Shown in pieces: positions 51,144 through 60,971 of a stretch of 64,000 nt of DNA. This DNA is from Phytohabitans houttuyneae (GTDB taxonomy: Bacteria; Actinomycetota; Actinomycetes; Mycobacteriales; Micromonosporaceae), in the NCBI RefSeq assembly GCF_011764425.1, contig NZ_BLPF01000003.1, positions 1,054,001 to 1,118,000 of the forward strand, read 5' to 3'. The notes under the pieces are model-generated. The model was not told the origin of the DNA. It worked only from the letters and a program-made list of their open reading frames with translations, and did no database searches. The position numbers were made by a program, and so were the translations under genes. How positions within the stretch are numbered: the stretch's first letter is position 1; each line of letters starts with the position of its first letter.

Positions 51144-52043
51144 GTGCGACGGACGTTGGTGTGGACGGTGGTGGCCGCCCTGCTGGTCGGCCTCGCCGCG
51201 TGCGGTGACGACGAGCCCGCGCCGGCGGTGAGCGGGCCGGCACCGACTACCGCCGCGGCCGTGAAGCCGGCGCCGGGACAGCACGCGCTCACGCTCGACC
51301 ACGGCGACGCGACCCGCCGCTTCCGCCTGCACGCGCCGGCCGGCTACGACGGCTCCAAGCCGGTGCCGCTGGTGATCGCGCTGCACCCGTACCCCGGTGA
51401 TGGTCTGACGATGAGCGAGATGGTCGGCCTGGACGCGCTCGCGGAGCGGGAGGGGTTCCTCACCGCGTACCCGGACGGCGTCAACGGCGGCTTCAACGCG
51501 TTCGTCTGCTGTGGACAGGAGGACGACGTCGGCTTCCTCGCGGCGCTCGCCGCGCACCTGGTGCGCGGGTGGAACGTGGACGCCGACCGGGTGTACCTGA
51601 CCGGCATCTCCAACGGCGGCGACCTCAGCTTCCGGGCGGCCGTCGAGGCGACCGGGGTCTTCGCCGCCATCGGCGTGGTGAGCGGCGGCTTCATCGGCGC
51701 GCTGCCGGCCGGCGCGGACTACGCGCCGAAGAGCCCGGTCTCGGTGATCACGTTCATCGGCGACCAGGACCGGTACGCGGGCGAGTTCGCGGAGGGCCTG
51801 GTGAGCTGGCGCAAGCGGCTGCGCTGCGCCGAGGTGAAGCCGGCGCCGAAGCGGCCGGCGGCCAACGTCACGCTGAGCCGGGGACGCTGCGCGGACGGGA
51901 GTGACATCGACGTCTACACCATCGGGGGGATGGGACACTCCTGGCCCGGCGCGACCGCGGGCGCGATGGCCGCGCGCGACGCGGGGGTGGTGGCGACCGA
52001 CCTGATCTGGCGGTTCTTCGCCGCGCACCCCCGCAAGGGATAG
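51144..52043 (+). CDS. LpqC-like lipoprotein esterase (PHB-depolymerase family)
   Basis: 299 aa. Signal ends LVGLAAC with lipidated Cys20, then a Pro/Ala linker. The alpha/beta-hydrolase core has FRLHAPAGYDGSKPVPLVIALHP, catalytic Ser156 in TGISNGGDLS, an acid in GDQDRYAG and catalytic His in GMGHSWPG, with cysteines in FVCCGQE. GTG 51144 is seven bases after GGAGGG; ATG 51138 is too close to it. Such enzymes hydrolyse polyhydroxyalkanoates, feruloyl esters or xylan acetyl groups. Ends next to the convergent DrrB gene. Confidence 0.86.
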   Translation: MRRTLVWTVVAALLVGLAACGDDEPAPAVSGPAPTTAAAVKPAPGQHALTLDHGDATRRFRLHAPAGYDGSKPVPLVIALHPYPGDGLTMSEMVGLDALAEREGFLTAYPDGVNGGFNAFVCCGQEDDVGFLAALAAHLVRGWNVDADRVYLTGISNGGDLSFRAAVEATGVFAAIGVVSGGFIGALPAGADYAPKSPVSVITFIGDQDRYAGEFAEGLVSWRKRLRCAEVKPAPKRPAANVTLSRGRCADGSDIDVYTIGGMGHSWPGATAGAMAARDAGVVATDLIWRFFAAHPRKG

Positions 52044-52045
52044 CG

Positions 52046-52842
52046 CTACCGCTCCCGGTTGTAGAGCCACTTGGCCCACTGGAAGCAGACCGCGGTGACG
52101 GCCACGCTCCACCCGGTCGCGAGCCAGGCGCTGTGGCCGATCCCGGTGCCCAGCAGCAGTCCGCGCAGCGTCTCGATGACCGGCGTGAACGGCTGGTACT
52201 CGGCGAACCACCGCAGCGCGGCGGGCATCGAGTCGGTCGGCACGAAGCCGCTGCCCAGAAACGGCAGGAGCAGCAGCGGCATGGGCAGGTTGCTGGCGCT
52301 CTCCACGCTCTTGGTGACCAGGCCGAGGGCGACCGACAGCCACACCACCGCGAACGTGATCATCATGAGCACGCCGGCGGCGGCCAGCCACTCGACCGGC
52401 GTGGCGTTGGGCCGGAATCCGGTCGCGACCGCGAGGACGGCGACGACCACGAGGCTGAGCAGCGACTGCACCATGCTGCCGAGCACGTGTCCGGAGAGCA
52501 CCGACGGCCGGAAGATCGCCATCGTGCGGAACCGGTCGACGATCCCCTCGGTCATGTCCATCGCGACCGTGATGGCGGTGCCCTGCGCGGTGCCGGCCAC
52601 GGTCATCAGCAGGATGCCGGGCACGACGTAGTTGGCGTACGCCTCGCGGCCACCGGCGAACGAGCCGCTGGCCGCGCCGCCGAGGCCGTCGCCGAGCGTG
52701 CCGCCGAAGACGTACACGAACAGCAGCAGGAACACCACCGGCAGGAAGACCGTCATGAACGTGAGCACCGGGTAGCGCCGCATGTGCAGCAGGCCGCGCC
52801 GGAACATGACGGCGGTGTCGGTCAGCGCATAGCTCATCGTGG

Positions 52843-52846
<4 letters not shown>
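52046..52846 (-). CDS. ABC-2 type transporter permease (DrrB-like)
   Basis: 266 aa, six membrane segments, with DrrB-type features: FMTVFLPVVFLLLFVYVFGG, VPGILLMTVAGTAQGTA, MTEGIVDRFRTMAIFRPSVLSGHVL and the C-terminal LLPFLGSGFVPTDSMPAALRWFAEYQPFTPVIETLRGLL. It exports lipids or antibiotics with the ATPase encoded just upstream, whose TGA overlaps its ATG. Substrate unknown. Confidence 0.9.
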
Positions 52847-53784
<938 letters not shown>

Positions 53785-53815
53785 GGCAGCTCCTACCCGC
53801 CGGGCCGCCGGCGGG

Positions 53816-54337
53816 TCAGATGTCGAGGTCTTCGATGGGGGGTTGGTCGGCCATGTCGGCGACCATCTCGTACAGCTCCGGGGGGAGCAGGTCGCGCAGC
53901 TCCGCGAGGGTGCCGGCGATGTGCAGGACCGACTCCGGCGCGGTGACGCCCCACGCCTGGCCGCTGCTCCAGTTGCCCACCCAGGAGCGCCAGCCGGTGG
54001 TCCACTTCTCGCTGTCGCTGGTCATCTGCGCCGAGCGCTCGACGTGGACGACGAACTTGCCGGTGCGCGAGCGGTAGACCCGGAAGATCTCGAACCGCTG
54101 GCTCGTGGACCGCCCCCACTCGCCCAGCAGCACGCCGGAGAACCGCTGCTTGCGGCCCTTGCCCGGACCTATCCGCACGATGATCTCGTCGTACCCCTCC
54201 TGCCGACCCTCCTCGATGTCGACGTAGCGGCGCACAGCCGTGGAGATCGCCGCCGACAGGTTGCCCCCGGCAAGCTCCTGGGCCCGGCGGAAGAGGGGCA
54301 GGTCGTCGTCGGACACGTAGATCGTCTTGTTCGGCAT
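53816..54337 (-). CDS. EXLDI-family protein
   Basis: 173 aa. The N-terminus resembles an antitoxin-type DNA-binding or dimerisation segment (PNKTIYVSDDDLPLFRRAQELAGGNLSAAISTAVRRYVD); the C-terminus ends PIEDLDI, the Glu-x-Leu-Asp-Ile signature. Family members accompany DrrAB transporters, as here, but their role is not established. ATG 54337 matches the usual PNKTIYV start; another ATG lies nine bases upstream. A palindrome upstream suggests TetR control. Confidence 0.85.
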   Translation of the reverse strand: MPNKTIYVSDDDLPLFRRAQELAGGNLSAAISTAVRRYVDIEEGRQEGYDEIIVRIGPGKGRKQRFSGVLLGEWGRSTSQRFEIFRVYRSRTGKFVVHVERSAQMTSDSEKWTTGWRSWVGNWSSGQAWGVTAPESVLHIAGTLAELRDLLPPELYEMVADMADQPPIEDLDI

Positions 54338-54370
54338 GCGCAACATTCTCTCTGCTCGGCTCGACTATAC

Positions 54371-54388
54371 GTATACGTCTACGTACAC
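54371..54388 (-). promoter_or_regulatory. Inverted-repeat operator upstream of the EXLDI-DrrAB operon
   Basis: GTATACGTCTACGTACAC: 8-bp arms with 6 of 8 pairs matched, embedded in an unusually AT-containing stretch (54361-54390) at promoter distance from the EXLDI start. Such sites near EXLDI/DrrAB genes usually bind a TetR repressor; none is adjacent here. Confidence 0.5.
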
Positions 54389-54415
54389 GCAAGGCTCGTC
54401 AAGCCGGCGCGGGGG

Positions 54416-56338
54416 TCAGTCGAACGGGACCTCGTCCACCTCGCCGCCGGGCCAGCGCACCGTCACCGCGCCGTCCCGCACCTCGACCGCCGGAAGGGTG
54501 GGCAGGCCACGGTCGTTGCCGGTGAGCACCACGGCCGCCGCGAGCACGTCGCCCGGCGTGGCGGCGGCGCGGGTACGGGCCCACGGCACCGCTGAGCGCG
54601 CGCCGAGCGGGTTGGCGCCGTCGCTCTCGCTCACGCCGGCGTCGTCGAAGCCGCGCAGCGCGTACACCGCGCCGGTGAGCCCGTCCGCCGACGCGCGCGC
54701 CCAGCCCTCCCCGCTGTCGACGGCCACCCGGTCGCCGGCGACCGCCCAGCCGCCCAGGTGCACCCGCCACGGCCCGGCCTCGGCCGGCCAGTGCGCCTCC
54801 GGGTCCTCGCCGAGCGGCTCGGGTACCCGCGCTCCGTCCACCCGGACGAGGCGGACCTCGACCGGGCCGCGCAGGGCGGACGCGGTGGTCAGCCAGGGGC
54901 CGGTGCGGATGCCGTACCAGCCGGCGGCCGGAGCGCCGGCGCCGGACGGGTGCAGCCACATCGCGCGGCAGCGGGACACCGCCCAGTGCGAGCCCTGCGC
55001 GACCCGCTCGATCCGGCCGCGGTGCGAGGGGCGGCCGGTCGGGTCGAGCAGGGCGACGTGCGAGTCGAGCGGCTCGCGGTGCGCGCGGTCGGAGAGGTCG
55101 GGCGCGGCGTGCGTGGCGTACGCGTGCCGCTTGTAGAACGGGTCGTCCACCTCGGCGTGCCGGTCCCACAGGTGGTCGCTGCCGTGGTTGGCGATCCGCA
55201 CGATCCCGTCGTCCACCGTGGACGAGACCACCCAACCGGGCGCGCGCAGCGAGACCACCGCGTCGCTCCGCTCGGCCGGCAGCGGCTGCTCCGGCTCCGT
55301 CCACACCGGATCGTCCGGCGGCAGCAGCAGCCCGGCGAACGCCTTGCTGGCCCAGTACGGCGAACCGGGTCCACTGTAGAGCTGCCGGATCCGCGGGTAC
55401 GGGCCGTGCCACCCGATCGGCAGCAGCCCGCGCGCGTCGACCGACCCGCCGTCCACGAAGTGCCGCACCACCCGGCCGGCGAGCCGCCGCGTCTGGCCGG
55501 GGGGCAGGGGAGTGGCGCCGAAGAGCGCCCCGGTCCAGAAGGGTGCCAGCATCGCGAAGCGGTACGTCAGCGAGCGGCCCTGGAACAGCGGCGCGCCGCC
55601 GGAGCCGACAAGGTGCCGCGCCTCGCCGAGAAACGCGCGGAGGCGCTCCAACCACGCCGGGTCCGGGCGCTCGCCGAGGATCCGGGAGTACCACAGTGGA
55701 TAGAACTGCATCGCCCAGCCGCTGTAGTAGTCGAAGTTCTGCCGCCGGCCGCCGCCCGAGCCACCGTCGGAGTACCAGCCGCCGCCCACGTACCAGCCCT
55801 CGTGCTGGCGCAGGTTGCGCTCGATGTCCTCCTTCGACCAGGGGCCGCCGACCGTGCGCAGGAACGCCTCGGCGATGTTCTGGAACCAGATCCAGTTGTT
55901 GTCGTAGCCGCTCGTGCCGATGAACGCGGACAGCCAGTGGACCACCCGCTCCCGCACCGGCTCGTCCAGCGCGTCCCACAGCCATGGGCGGGTCTCGTGC
56001 AGCGCGATCGCCACCGACGCCGCCTCCACCCGGGCCTGGCGCCGCTCGTGCAGCGTGGGCCACCGCTCGGGCGAGGCCGGGTCGGTACCGGCGGCCAGCC
56101 CCCGCGCGTACCACGGCAGGAGCCCGTGCGGGTCGGCGCCGCCGGCGCCGGCGACCCGGAACGCGGCGAGCAGGAACGTGCGCGCGTACCCTTCGAGGCC
56201 GTCGCTCCAGGCGCCGGAGCGGCTCACCGGGCCGGGCAGGTCGACGAGCGCGTGGCTCGGCGACGCGTACGGCCGTACCGCGAGCAGCAGCCGGTCGGCG
56301 AGCGACTCCCAGTCGGCCCGCGTGTACCCCACCGTCAC
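54416..56338 (-). CDS. DUF2264 protein, putative glycoside hydrolase
   Basis: 640 aa, cytoplasmic (no signal). The (alpha/alpha)6-barrel-like N-terminal half has SRSGAWSDGLEGYARTFLLAAFR, GTSGYDNNWIWFQNIAEAFL and NFDYYSGWAMQFYPLWYS; the C-terminal half is beta-rich. From memory, some DUF2264 proteins belong to CAZy family GH154 with beta-glucuronidase activity; this is not checked. Its start overlaps the stop of the upstream sugar permease (GTGA), so it acts on the imported oligosaccharide inside the cell. Last gene of the LacI-controlled operon. Confidence 0.83.
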   Translation of the reverse strand: MTVGYTRADWESLADRLLLAVRPYASPSHALVDLPGPVSRSGAWSDGLEGYARTFLLAAFRVAGAGGADPHGLLPWYARGLAAGTDPASPERWPTLHERRQARVEAASVAIALHETRPWLWDALDEPVRERVVHWLSAFIGTSGYDNNWIWFQNIAEAFLRTVGGPWSKEDIERNLRQHEGWYVGGGWYSDGGSGGGRRQNFDYYSGWAMQFYPLWYSRILGERPDPAWLERLRAFLGEARHLVGSGGAPLFQGRSLTYRFAMLAPFWTGALFGATPLPPGQTRRLAGRVVRHFVDGGSVDARGLLPIGWHGPYPRIRQLYSGPGSPYWASKAFAGLLLPPDDPVWTEPEQPLPAERSDAVVSLRAPGWVVSSTVDDGIVRIANHGSDHLWDRHAEVDDPFYKRHAYATHAAPDLSDRAHREPLDSHVALLDPTGRPSHRGRIERVAQGSHWAVSRCRAMWLHPSGAGAPAAGWYGIRTGPWLTTASALRGPVEVRLVRVDGARVPEPLGEDPEAHWPAEAGPWRVHLGGWAVAGDRVAVDSGEGWARASADGLTGAVYALRGFDDAGVSESDGANPLGARSAVPWARTRAAATPGDVLAAAVVLTGNDRGLPTLPAVEVRDGAVTVRWPGGEVDEVPFD

Positions 56339-57186
56339 TTGACCCCTCCCGCGGTCAGCCCGCCGACCAGATAGCGCTGGAAGACCAGGTACAGCACCAC
56401 CACGGGTGCGGCGCAGACGAGCGCGGCGGCCATCAGCTGCCCGTACACCGGGATCGCCCCACCCTCCTGGGTGGCGCCGAAGACCTGCAGCGCGACCGCG
56501 GCGGTGCGGGTGTCCGGGTCGGTCATCACCGACGCGAAGAGCACGTCGTTCCAGCCGAGCAGGAACGCGAAGATGCCCGACACGATCAGGCCCGGCCAGC
56601 TCAGCGGCACGATGATGCGGGTAAGGATCCGCCAGGAGGAGGCGCCGTCGATGCGGGCCGCCTCGTCGAGCTCGGGCGGCAGGCCGCGCAGGTACGTGAC
56701 CATCACCCAGGTGGAGAACGGCAGCGCGAACGTCAGGTAGGTGAGCCCGAGCGCCCAGCGGGTGCCGATGACCTGCACGCCGATCGCCGCGGACGCGCTG
56801 GCGAAGAGGACGAAGACCGGCAGCAGCACCAGCGTGCCCGGGATGCTCTGCATCGCCAGCAGCGCGCGGAGGATCGCGACCCGGCCGCGGAAGGCGAAGC
56901 GCACCAGCACGTACGCGCTGCCGACCGAGACGAACGCCGAGGCGGCGGCCACCACGCCGGCCACGAGCAGGCTGTTGAGCAGGCCGCCGCCGAGGTCCAC
57001 CGTGGACCAGATGCGGCGGTACGCGCCGAGGTCGACGGTGTCCGGCAGGTAGGCGCCGGAGGCGACGGCGAGGTCGGAGCTGACCGACGCGAAGAGCATG
57101 TACGACACCGGGCCGAGCACGACGAGCAGCAGCACGGCCAGCACGGCGAGCTGCAGCGGCCGGGGCAGCAGGCGGGTGTGTCTCAT
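56335..57186 (-). CDS. Sugar ABC transporter permease (MalG-like)
   Basis: 283 aa, six membrane helices. The cytoplasmic EAA loop reads DEAARIDGASSWRILTRIIVPLSWPG, which docks to the shared ATPase. A short N-terminal tail precedes helix 1 (LQLAVLAVLLLVVLGPVSYMLF). Start overlaps the previous permease stop (ATGA) and its stop overlaps the DUF2264 start (GTGA). Confidence 0.92.
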   Translation of the reverse strand: MRHTRLLPRPLQLAVLAVLLLVVLGPVSYMLFASVSSDLAVASGAYLPDTVDLGAYRRIWSTVDLGGGLLNSLLVAGVVAAASAFVSVGSAYVLVRFAFRGRVAILRALLAMQSIPGTLVLLPVFVLFASASAAIGVQVIGTRWALGLTYLTFALPFSTWVMVTYLRGLPPELDEAARIDGASSWRILTRIIVPLSWPGLIVSGIFAFLLGWNDVLFASVMTDPDTRTAAVALQVFGATQEGGAIPVYGQLMAAALVCAAPVVVLYLVFQRYLVGGLTAGGVK

Positions 57187-58061
57187 GTCAGCCGCACCGC
57201 CCGCAGGTACCCGAGCAGCGGCACCGCGACCACGCCGAGCGAGAAGACCGCCATGGCCGCGCTGAGGCCGAACCGGAAGTTCTGGAAGCTCTCCACGTAG
57301 GTCAGCACCGGCAGCACCTCCACGTCGCGCGGGCTGGGCACGCCGAAGAGCACGTACGGCAGCGTGAAGTTGTTGACGCTGTGCAGGAACGTGATGACGA
57401 GGCCGAGGGCGACCGGGCCGCGCAGGTACGGGAAGATGAGCCGCCGCAGCTTCACCCACCACCCGGCGCCGTCGATCGCGGCCGCCTCGTGCACCTCCGG
57501 GTCGACGGTCTGCAGTCCGGCGAGCGTGAGCAGGTAGAGCAGCGGCCACGCGGTCCACGCCTGGACGATGACGAGCGCCCAGAAGCTGCGCGGCCCGTTG
57601 AGCCAGAGCCCGGCGTCCAGGCCGGCGCGGCCGACCGCCGCGTCGGCGACGCCGTCCGGCTGGAGGATCACCCGCCACACGGTGCCGACCACGAACGCGG
57701 GCAGCACGTACGGCACCAGCAGCACCGAGCGGACCAGCCCCCGGCCGGTGAAGCGGTCGTGCGCGGCGAGCGCGGCGGCCACCCCGACCGGCAGGGTGAC
57801 GAGCGTGACGATCACCGCGTACGCGGTGCTGACCCAGATCGCGTGCGGCAGGCTGGAATCGCGCACCGCCTCGACGTAGTTGTCCAGCCCCACGAACGGC
57901 GCGTCCAGCCACTGCCGGAACGTGTACTGGTCGAGGTCGAGCAGCGAGATCTGGCCGGCCACCGCCAGCGGCACGCCGACCACGAGCACCAGCAGCACAC
58001 CACCGGGCGCCAGCATCCACAGGGGACGCTGGCGCTCGGCGACGCGGCGCGCGCGCCTCAC
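57183..58061 (-). CDS. Sugar ABC transporter permease (MalF-like)
   Basis: 292 aa, six membrane helices: first MLAPGGVLLVLVVGVPLAVAG, last AAMAVFSLGVVAVPLLGYL. EAA loop VHEAAAIDGAGWWVKLRRLIFPYLRGP. GTG 58061 overlaps the binding-protein stop (GTGA), preferred over an internal ATG because it keeps the basic cytoplasmic N-terminus RRARRVAERQRPLW. Partner of the downstream MalG-like permease. Confidence 0.92.
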   Translation of the reverse strand: MRRARRVAERQRPLWMLAPGGVLLVLVVGVPLAVAGQISLLDLDQYTFRQWLDAPFVGLDNYVEAVRDSSLPHAIWVSTAYAVIVTLVTLPVGVAAALAAHDRFTGRGLVRSVLLVPYVLPAFVVGTVWRVILQPDGVADAAVGRAGLDAGLWLNGPRSFWALVIVQAWTAWPLLYLLTLAGLQTVDPEVHEAAAIDGAGWWVKLRRLIFPYLRGPVALGLVITFLHSVNNFTLPYVLFGVPSPRDVEVLPVLTYVESFQNFRFGLSAAMAVFSLGVVAVPLLGYLRAVRLT

Positions 58062-59380
58062 TTGGCCTTGTCCAGCGCGCCCTGCGCGGTCGACTGGGCC
58101 TGCTTGATGAGCGCGTCCAGCTTGGCGCTGTCCACCGTGCCCGACGACAGGGCCGGCACCGACTGGACGACGACGTTGACGAGCGCGAGCTGGATCTGGC
58201 TCCAGGCGCCGGTGAACGGCGTGCCGACGGCCTTCGACGAGGACTCGACCATCGCGGCGAGCGCCGGGTCGGCCTGCAGCTCCGCGGCGAGCGCGGCGTT
58301 GGTGGGCAGCTCGCCGAAGGTCTTGTAGTACGAGCGCTGCGCCTCGACGTCGGTCAGCATCTTCACGAACGCCAAGGCGAGGTCCTTGTCCTTGGAGTAC
58401 GAGGCGACCACGAGGTTGTCGCCGGACAGGATGCTCGCCGCGCCGCTGCCACCGGCCGGCAGTGCGGTGGCGCCGGGCGGGATCGTCGGCATGATGGCGT
58501 ACCCGTACCGCCCGGCGACCGCCGACTTGTCCAGCGTCACCTTCGAGGTCGCCGACACCATCGGCAGGAACGCCGCCTTGCCGGCACCGAACGCCGCGAT
58601 GGCCTGCGCGTTCTTCCAGCCGACCGCGGCCGGGTCGACGACCTTGTCGGTGGCGACCCAGCCCAGGTACGTGCGGTAGGCGGCCGCCGTCGTCGGGTCG
58701 TCGAGCCGCGCCTTGCCGCCGTCGACGAGCGGGTTGCCCGCCTGCAGCGACATCGCCCAGATGAACTTCCACGGGTCGAAGCTGTCCGCGTAGGCGACGG
58801 CCAGCCCGTACACGCCGGCGGAGGTGAGCTTCCTGGCCTGGTCGCGCAGGCCGTCCCAGCTGTCGGCGGGCTTGTCGAAGCCGGCCTTGGCGAGCAGGTC
58901 CTTGTTGTACGCCATCACGAACGGGCGGCTCGTGAACGGGACGCCGACCTCGTGCTGCTCGTCCGGCCCGGAGATGCCCAATGTGGACGGCAGGAACTTG
59001 TCCCGCCCGCCGAGCTTGCCCCAGTCCTCGGCGCTGAGCTCCACGAACGCCTTCGTCGCGTACGCCGTCGGCGTGAACGTGGTGCCCAGCGCGTACACGT
59101 CCGGACCCTGGCCGGACAGCACCGAGGTCTGTATGCGGGTCAGCTCGTCGTTGGGGGTGGCGAAGGTCTCGAACCGCACCGTCGCCCCGGTCTGCGCCTT
59201 GAACGTCGCCGAGACCTCGTCGAACCACTCGCGCTGCTGCTCCGGGTAGATCGTGTTGGCCCCGATCAGGACGTCGAGCGTCTTGCCCGCGCCGTCGGTG
59301 CCGCCGCCGCCGTCCGAGCCGCAGGCGGTCAGCAGGGCCGAGCCGAGAAGGAGAGCGATGGCGCCGCGGATGGCCTTCAT
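58058..59380 (-). CDS. Sugar ABC transporter substrate-binding lipoprotein
   Basis: 440 aa solute-binding protein family 1. Lipoprotein signal ends SALLTAC (lipidated Cys20), followed by a Gly/Asp linker (GSDGGGGTDGAG). Typical family strings include PDVYALGTTFTPTAYATKAF and GVPFTSRPFVMAYNKDLLAKAGFDKPADSWDGL. ATG 59380 follows GAGGAGCACCG. First gene of the four-gene operon to DUF2264, under a promoter overlapping a LacI-type operator. Substrate probably an oligosaccharide cleaved by the DUF2264 enzyme. Confidence 0.92.
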   Translation of the reverse strand: MKAIRGAIALLLGSALLTACGSDGGGGTDGAGKTLDVLIGANTIYPEQQREWFDEVSATFKAQTGATVRFETFATPNDELTRIQTSVLSGQGPDVYALGTTFTPTAYATKAFVELSAEDWGKLGGRDKFLPSTLGISGPDEQHEVGVPFTSRPFVMAYNKDLLAKAGFDKPADSWDGLRDQARKLTSAGVYGLAVAYADSFDPWKFIWAMSLQAGNPLVDGGKARLDDPTTAAAYRTYLGWVATDKVVDPAAVGWKNAQAIAAFGAGKAAFLPMVSATSKVTLDKSAVAGRYGYAIMPTIPPGATALPAGGSGAASILSGDNLVVASYSKDKDLALAFVKMLTDVEAQRSYYKTFGELPTNAALAAELQADPALAAMVESSSKAVGTPFTGAWSQIQLALVNVVVQSVPALSSGTVDSAKLDALIKQAQSTAQGALDKAK

Positions 59381-59408
59381 ATCGGTGCTCCTCACTGCGG
59401 TGGTGGCG

Positions 59409-59437
59409 AACGTAACTCCGTGGCAATGTCATGGCAA
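59409..59437 (-). promoter_or_regulatory. Predicted promoter of the sugar ABC operon
   Basis: On the minus strand, -35 TTGCCA (59437-59432), a 17-bp spacer and -10 TACGTT (59414-59409). The -35 lies within the LacI-type operator, so repressor binding would exclude polymerase. Start would be near 59402, about 20 bases before the ATG. Confidence 0.55.
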
Positions 59438-59457
59438 CCGTTTGCCATCTTTTGCCA
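59421..59457. promoter_or_regulatory. Nested LacI-type operators
   Basis: Core ATGGCAACCGTTTGCCAT at 59431-59448 is an 18-bp palindrome with one mismatched pair and a central CG. Outer half-sites TGGCAA (59421-59426) and TTGCCA (59452-59457) flank it in opposite orientation. It sits between the divergent LacI and binding-protein genes and is the expected site of the adjacent regulator. Confidence 0.85.
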
Positions 59458-59470
59458 ACTGTGGTTGCCT

Positions 59471-60508
59471 GTGCCCGTGCAGGAGCGCGGCCGCCCGGTG
59501 ACCATCAACGACATCGCCGCGGCGACCGGCGTCGCCGCGTCCACCGTGTCCCGCGCGCTCAGCAAGCCGGGCCGGGTCAGCACGAGCACCCGCGAGCGGA
59601 TCGAGGCCGCCGCGCGGGAGCTCGACTACATCCCGAACAGGCAGGCCCGGGCGCTCACCTCCGGCCGCACGCAGACGATCGCGGTGCTGGTCTCCGACGT
59701 GACCAACCCGTTCTACTTCGGCATCATCCGCGGCACGCACCAGGCCCTCAAGGCCGCGGGGTACGCCCAGCTGCTCATCGACAGCGAGGACTCCGCCGAG
59801 GTCGAGACCCAGATGCTGCACCGGATGCGCCAGTCGCTCGACGGCGCGATCCTCGCCGCGTCCCGCCTGTCCGAGCGCGCTCTCACGCTGCTCGCCGCCG
59901 AGATCCCGCTGGTCACCATCAACCGCAACGTGCGCGGCGTGCAGAGCGTCATGATCGATACGCCGAGCGGCATCGTCCAGGCCGTCGAGCACCTGGCCTC
60001 GCTCGGCCACCGCGACCTGACCTACGTCTCCGGCCCCGAGCGCTCCTGGCCCAACGAGGCGCGCTGGCGGGCGATGCGCACCGCGGCGGCCAAGCTCGGG
60101 CTGCAGGTGCGCCGCGTCGGCCCGTTCGCCGGCTCCCGCCCCTCCGGCACCGCGGCGGCCGACGCCGTGCTCAACACCCGGGCCACCGCGTGCGTGGTCT
60201 TCAACGACCTGCTCGCGATCGGCATGCTGAGCCGGCTGGGCGAGCGGGGTGTCCGGCTGCCCGACGACCTGAGCATCGTCGGCTGCGACGACATCTTCGG
60301 CGCCGACTTCTGCCACCCGCCGCTCACCACGCTGACCGCGCCGATCGGGCAGGCCGGCCGGGTCGCGGTCGCGATGCTGCTGTCGCGGCTGAAGGGCCAG
60401 ACGCCGCCGGACGCCGTCCGCCGCACGGTCGTGCTCTCCACGCACCTCACCGTCCGCGAGTCGACCGGCCCGGCCCCCGCGGTGGTCGGGCATGATGGCG
60501 GGCCATGA
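59471..60508 (+). CDS. LacI-family transcriptional repressor
   Basis: 345 aa. The N-terminal helix-turn-helix reads VTINDIAAATGVAASTVSRALSKPGRVS with the hinge helix PNRQARALTSGRTQTIAVLVSDVTNPFY. The periplasmic-binding-protein-like ligand domain ends with ADFCHPPLTTLTAPIGQAGRVAVAMLLSRL and LSTHLTVRESTGP. GTG 59471 and GTG 59477 are both possible starts. It represses the divergent sugar operon and probably itself through the nested operators. The stop overlaps the TrmO-like start (ATGA). Confidence 0.92.
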   Translation: MPVQERGRPVTINDIAAATGVAASTVSRALSKPGRVSTSTRERIEAAARELDYIPNRQARALTSGRTQTIAVLVSDVTNPFYFGIIRGTHQALKAAGYAQLLIDSEDSAEVETQMLHRMRQSLDGAILAASRLSERALTLLAAEIPLVTINRNVRGVQSVMIDTPSGIVQAVEHLASLGHRDLTYVSGPERSWPNEARWRAMRTAAAKLGLQVRRVGPFAGSRPSGTAAADAVLNTRATACVVFNDLLAIGMLSRLGERGVRLPDDLSIVGCDDIFGADFCHPPLTTLTAPIGQAGRVAVAMLLSRLKGQTPPDAVRRTVVLSTHLTVRESTGPAPAVVGHDGGP

Positions 60509-60912
60509 CCTCCGACTACGAGATACACCCCATCGGGTACGTGGAGTCGCCGCTCGCCGACCCCGCCGCCGCGCCCAAGCAGGGTGTCGAGGGCGCGCCC
60601 GAGGCGACGCTGGTGTTCCGGCCCGAGATGGCCGAGGGCCTCGCCGACCTGGCCGCCGGCGACGAGGTGTGGGTGCTGACCTGGCTGCACAAGGCGCGGC
60701 GCGACGTGCTGGCCGTGCATCCGCGCGACGACCCGGCCACGCCGCTGACCGGTGTCTTCAGCACCCGCTCCCAGGACCGGCCCAACCCGGTCGGGCTGCA
60801 CCGGGTGCGGGTGGTCGCGGTCGGCGGCACCCGCGTGCGGGTGCGCGACCTGGAGGCCGTCGACGGCACGCCCGTCGTCGACGTCAAGCCGGTGATCGGC
60901 GGCGGCCGCTGA
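60505..60912 (+). CDS. TrmO/TsaA-family tRNA methyltransferase-like protein
   Basis: 135 aa. Family motifs include IHPIGYVESPLADPAAAPKQG at the start and FSTRSQDRPNPVGLHRVRVVAV in the SAM-binding core (RxxxRPNPxG). TrmO N6-methylates threonylcarbamoyladenosine at position 37 of tRNA; this is a short single-domain homologue, as usual in actinobacteria. Translationally coupled to the LacI gene by ATGA, probably by chance of packing rather than function. Confidence 0.88.
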   Translation: MTSDYEIHPIGYVESPLADPAAAPKQGVEGAPEATLVFRPEMAEGLADLAAGDEVWVLTWLHKARRDVLAVHPRDDPATPLTGVFSTRSQDRPNPVGLHRVRVVAVGGTRVRVRDLEAVDGTPVVDVKPVIGGGR

Positions 60913-60971
60913 GGCGTCGCCCCCGGGGAAATCGCTGCGTGCCGCCGGGCGGGCTGCCTTAAGGTCGGCGG

